Part shown: piece by piece, positions 48,583 to 50,678 of the stretch | Numbering within the stretch: the stretch's first letter is position 1 | Layout: each line of letters starts with the position of its first letter | Assembly (NCBI GenBank): GCA_017503065.1 | Contig: JAFVTT010000021.1 | Location: forward strand, 1 to 50,678 | Direction: 5' to 3' | Origin: Bacteroidaceae bacterium | Lineage (GTDB): Bacteria > Bacteroidota > Bacteroidia > Bacteroidales > Bacteroidaceae | DNA: 50,678 bases | Made by a program: the position numbers and the translations under genes | Notes under the pieces: model-generated | Told to the model about the DNA's origin: nothing | What the model saw: the letters and a program-made list of their open reading frames with translations, nothing else | The model's database searches: none

Positions 48583-50235
48583 CTATTCTTGACTATTGAG
48601 TATCATTTTGCCTGATTTCTCTGCCGCCATCTCGGCACAACGTTCGCCGTCCACACCTGCCGAGACGATACCGCCGGCATAGCCGGCTCCCTCACCGCAG
48701 GGGAAGAGGCCACGGATGCGGACGTGCTGGAGAGTCTCCCTCTGGCGCAGGATGCGCACTGGGGCGGAGGTGCGGGTTTCAATGGCTATCATGTTGGCCT
48801 CGTTGGTGAGGAAACCGTGGTAGGCACGGCCGAAGGCCTTGAATCCCTCCTGCAGGCGTGTGGTGATGAACTTGGGCATCCAGAAGTGCAGGGGGCTGGC
48901 TATGAGGCCGGGGGCATAGGTGCTTTCGTTGAGGTCAGCACTGAGGCGGTTGTTGACAAAGTCGGCCATGCGCTGGGAGGGTGCCGTCTGCCGGCGGTTG
49001 CCCTGGAGCCAGCACATCCTCTCCAACTGTTCCTGGAGGAGGAGGGGGCGCAGGATGTCGTCCTGCATGTCGGAGGGAGAGAGGTTCAGGTCGGAGGTTT
49101 CCAGTGCTATGATGTCCGTGCGCTTGGCCTCGGACGGGGTGAGCAGGGATGCCGGCATGATGTCCTCGGGACGTATCTCCACGACCATGCCGGAGTTGCT
49201 CCAACGGCCGCCACGGTTGGAGGGGCTCATGCCGTTGACCACTATCTGCTCGGGACCGCTGGCGGCAGGAACCACCACACCGCCGGGGCACATGCAGAAA
49301 CTATACACGCCACGTCCCTCTGCCTGGCGCACCATGCTGTATTCGGCGGCAGGGAGCCACTTGCCACGGCCCTCCTTGGAGTGATATTGTATCTGGTCGA
49401 TGAGGTGCGAGGGGTGCTCCAGACGCACACCGATGGCAAGCCCCTTGGCCTCCATCTCTATGTGCTCGGAGTGCAGGTAGCGGTAGACGTCGCGTGCGGA
49501 ATGTCCCGTGGCAAGTATCACGGAGGAGGCGAGGAACTCGCGCTCGCCGCAACGTATGCCACGCACTTGGCCGCTCTCCACAATCAGGGAAGTCATCTTC
49601 GTCTGGAAGTGTACCTCGCCGCCACGCGAAAGGATGGTCTTGCGCATGTTCTCGATGACACGGGGCAGGCAATCCGTACCGATATGCGGATGTGCGTCCA
49701 CAAGGATGTTGGGGTTGGCGCCATGCTGTACGAAGACACGCAGGATCTTGTCGCAATCGCCGCGCTTCTTGCTTCGGGTGTATAGTTTGCCGTCGCTATA
49801 TGCCCCGGCACCTCCCTCGCCGAAGGAGTAGTTGCTCTCGGCATCAACGCGTTGTTCGGAGCGTATGCGTGCGATGTCCTTCTTGCGCTCGCGCACGTCC
49901 TTGCCCCTCTCCACCACTATGGGGCGAAGGCCAAGTTCTATGAGGCGCAGGGCGGCAAACAATCCACCGGGACCTGCACCCACCACGATGACCGCCTCGG
50001 CCTCGCTGACGTCGGGATAATATATGGGGTCAAAGAGTTTGTCCTGAGGTTTCTCGCCCACGAAGGCACGCACCGTAAGGTTCACGAAGATGGTACGCTG
50101 GCGTGCATCAATACTGCGTTTGAGCACCTGCACGGCATCGGCCCTGAGGCCCTTCTCGCGTTGCAGGTAAGAAAGGATCCCGCGTTCGTCGTATGCCTCG
50201 CGGGGGGAGATGCGGAGTTGGAATTCGTGTATCAT
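48583..50235 (-). CDS. FAD-dependent dehydrogenase of the COG2509 type
   Basis: A 550-residue flavoprotein. An N-terminal domain (1-75) precedes the Rossmann motif VIVVGAGPGGLFAA with GAGPGG at 86-91 and the ribose-binding Glu109. SYSFGEGGAGAYSDGKLYTR-like residues (about 135-154) and the C-terminal GLFPCGEGAGYAGGIVSAG (about 508-526) are the family hallmarks. These proteins are widespread and called uncharacterised FAD-dependent dehydrogenases; no reaction is established. It lies downstream of radA in the same direction, separated by a 175-nt composite repeat, so co-transcription is uncertain. Confidence 0.85.
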   Translation of the reverse strand: MIHEFQLRISPREAYDERGILSYLQREKGLRADAVQVLKRSIDARQRTIFVNLTVRAFVGEKPQDKLFDPIYYPDVSEAEAVIVVGAGPGGLFAALRLIELGLRPIVVERGKDVRERKKDIARIRSEQRVDAESNYSFGEGGAGAYSDGKLYTRSKKRGDCDKILRVFVQHGANPNILVDAHPHIGTDCLPRVIENMRKTILSRGGEVHFQTKMTSLIVESGQVRGIRCGEREFLASSVILATGHSARDVYRYLHSEHIEMEAKGLAIGVRLEHPSHLIDQIQYHSKEGRGKWLPAAEYSMVRQAEGRGVYSFCMCPGGVVVPAASGPEQIVVNGMSPSNRGGRWSNSGMVVEIRPEDIMPASLLTPSEAKRTDIIALETSDLNLSPSDMQDDILRPLLLQEQLERMCWLQGNRRQTAPSQRMADFVNNRLSADLNESTYAPGLIASPLHFWMPKFITTRLQEGFKAFGRAYHGFLTNEANMIAIETRTSAPVRILRQRETLQHVRIRGLFPCGEGAGYAGGIVSAGVDGERCAEMAAEKSGKMILNSQE

Positions 50236-50238
50236 ATT

Positions 50239-50402
50239 AAACGGAAAACGGAAATCGGAAAACGGAAAACGGAAAGGTTAAAGGTTAATGGTGAGCGGGG
50301 AGCGAGGGAGCGGGGGAGCGAGGGAGCGGAATATTCGGAGTATTCGGAGTATTCGGAATTCTCAGAGTTCTGAGTTTTCCGATTTCCGTTTTCCGTTTTC
50401 AC
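50239..50402. repeat. Largest composite A-B-A' element, between radA and the FAD gene
   Basis: The arms at 50243-50263 and 50374-50394 are perfect 21-bp inverted repeats, including the rare AAATCGG unit. Between them lie GGTTAAA and GAGCGGG-type repeats (50277-50328) and family B nonamers (50329-50370). Confidence 0.88.
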
Positions 50403-50410
50403 CTTTCTTC

Positions 50411-50678
50411 TCACCCGAACAGTTCCCTTACCGCTTCTGCCACGCGGCGCACGGGTACTATTTCTATGGTGTAGTTCTTCTTGTCCAGGGAGGACATATT
50501 ATTATAAGGTATGAGTATGCGGGTGAAGCCAAGGCGCTGCGCCTCGCTGATGCGCTGCTCTATACGGCTGACGGGACGTATCTCGCCACTCAATCCCACC
50601 TCGCCTGCCATGCAGACACCGGTGTCTATGGGGGTGTCCACATTGCTGGAAAGCACGGCGGCTATGACACTGAGGTCG
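50411..50678 (-). CDS. radA: DNA repair protein RadA, C-terminal end (partial)
   Basis: The last 88 codons of a gene that runs off the window edge. The visible part (GVCMAGEVGLSGEIRPVSRI, EAQRLGFTRILIPYNN) is the Lon-protease-like C-terminal domain of RadA/Sms, a RecA-like helper of recombinational repair. The ATPase and zinc-finger parts lie outside. The stop is at 50411-50413, eight nt from the composite repeat. Confidence 0.92.
   Translation of the reverse strand, partial: DLSVIAAVLSSNVDTPIDTGVCMAGEVGLSGEIRPVSRIEQRISEAQRLGFTRILIPYNNMSSLDKKNYTIEIVPVRRVAEAVRELFG

Overview
The window looks like chromosomal DNA from a gut-type Bacteroidales, most like Prevotellaceae or Bacteroidaceae; I cannot fix the genus. 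The evidence is the Bacteroidota -7 promoter motif TAnnTTTG in front of many genes, the lack of clear Shine-Dalgarno sites, families typical of the phylum (HmuY, DUF4857, DUF4491, DUF4876/DUF6850 next to a TonB receptor, short-form Nif3 beside a C4 zinc-ribbon protein) and the sorting-tail-like C-termini of two secreted proteins. No rRNA, tRNA, intact transposase, phage or CRISPR array was seen.

Layout. 1-1217: a gene-poor stretch packed with short repeats. 1218-4908: zinc-ribbon protein and Nif3 (minus), then the putrescine pair aguA-aguB (plus). 4988-7709: an ABC exporter with its DUF4857 partner. 7743-14367: a lipoprotein and a three-gene outer-membrane set (TonB receptor, DUF4876, DUF6850). 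14779-15553: two small conserved genes. 15745-19685: a haem-uptake operon (two calycin-like lipoproteins, HmuY, HmuR-like receptor). 19941-23114: three genes for steroid or bile-acid reduction, namely an SRD5A-like 5-alpha-reductase, an Old Yellow Enzyme-type reductase and a short-chain dehydrogenase. 23200-27196: a ClpB lacking its N-domain, and a secreted alkaline phosphatase. 27285-34522: a carboxyltransferase with a degenerate biotinyl domain, and a 1716-residue esterase-sialidase fusion. 34782-37741: a Gate-family membrane protein and a porin. 37880-42985: rfbD, luxS, a secreted Ig-like protein with a 60-residue companion, and an aldo/keto reductase. 43307-48509: the threonine operon (thrA, alternative homoserine kinase, thrC). 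48583-50678: an FAD dehydrogenase and the 3' end of radA.

The most unusual property is the intergenic DNA. Nearly every spacer outside the tightest operons holds short tandem repeats with periods of 7, 9, 10 or 22-23 nt, or GC-rich palindromes, and the same families recur at distant sites. Several spacers have inverted heptad arms flanking a nonamer core. In at least two genes (rfbD and a YgbA-family gene) repeats of these intergenic families lie inside the coding sequence in frame, adding roughly 28 residues each. Other genes take their stop codon or last residues from a repeat. There is also a 163-bp MITE-like element with a TTTAA duplication.

Functionally the window suggests a host-associated anaerobe that scavenges haem, removes mucin sialic acids, makes polyamines and threonine, and probably reduces host-derived steroids. 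Functions rest on motifs and recalled family features only; no database search was possible.
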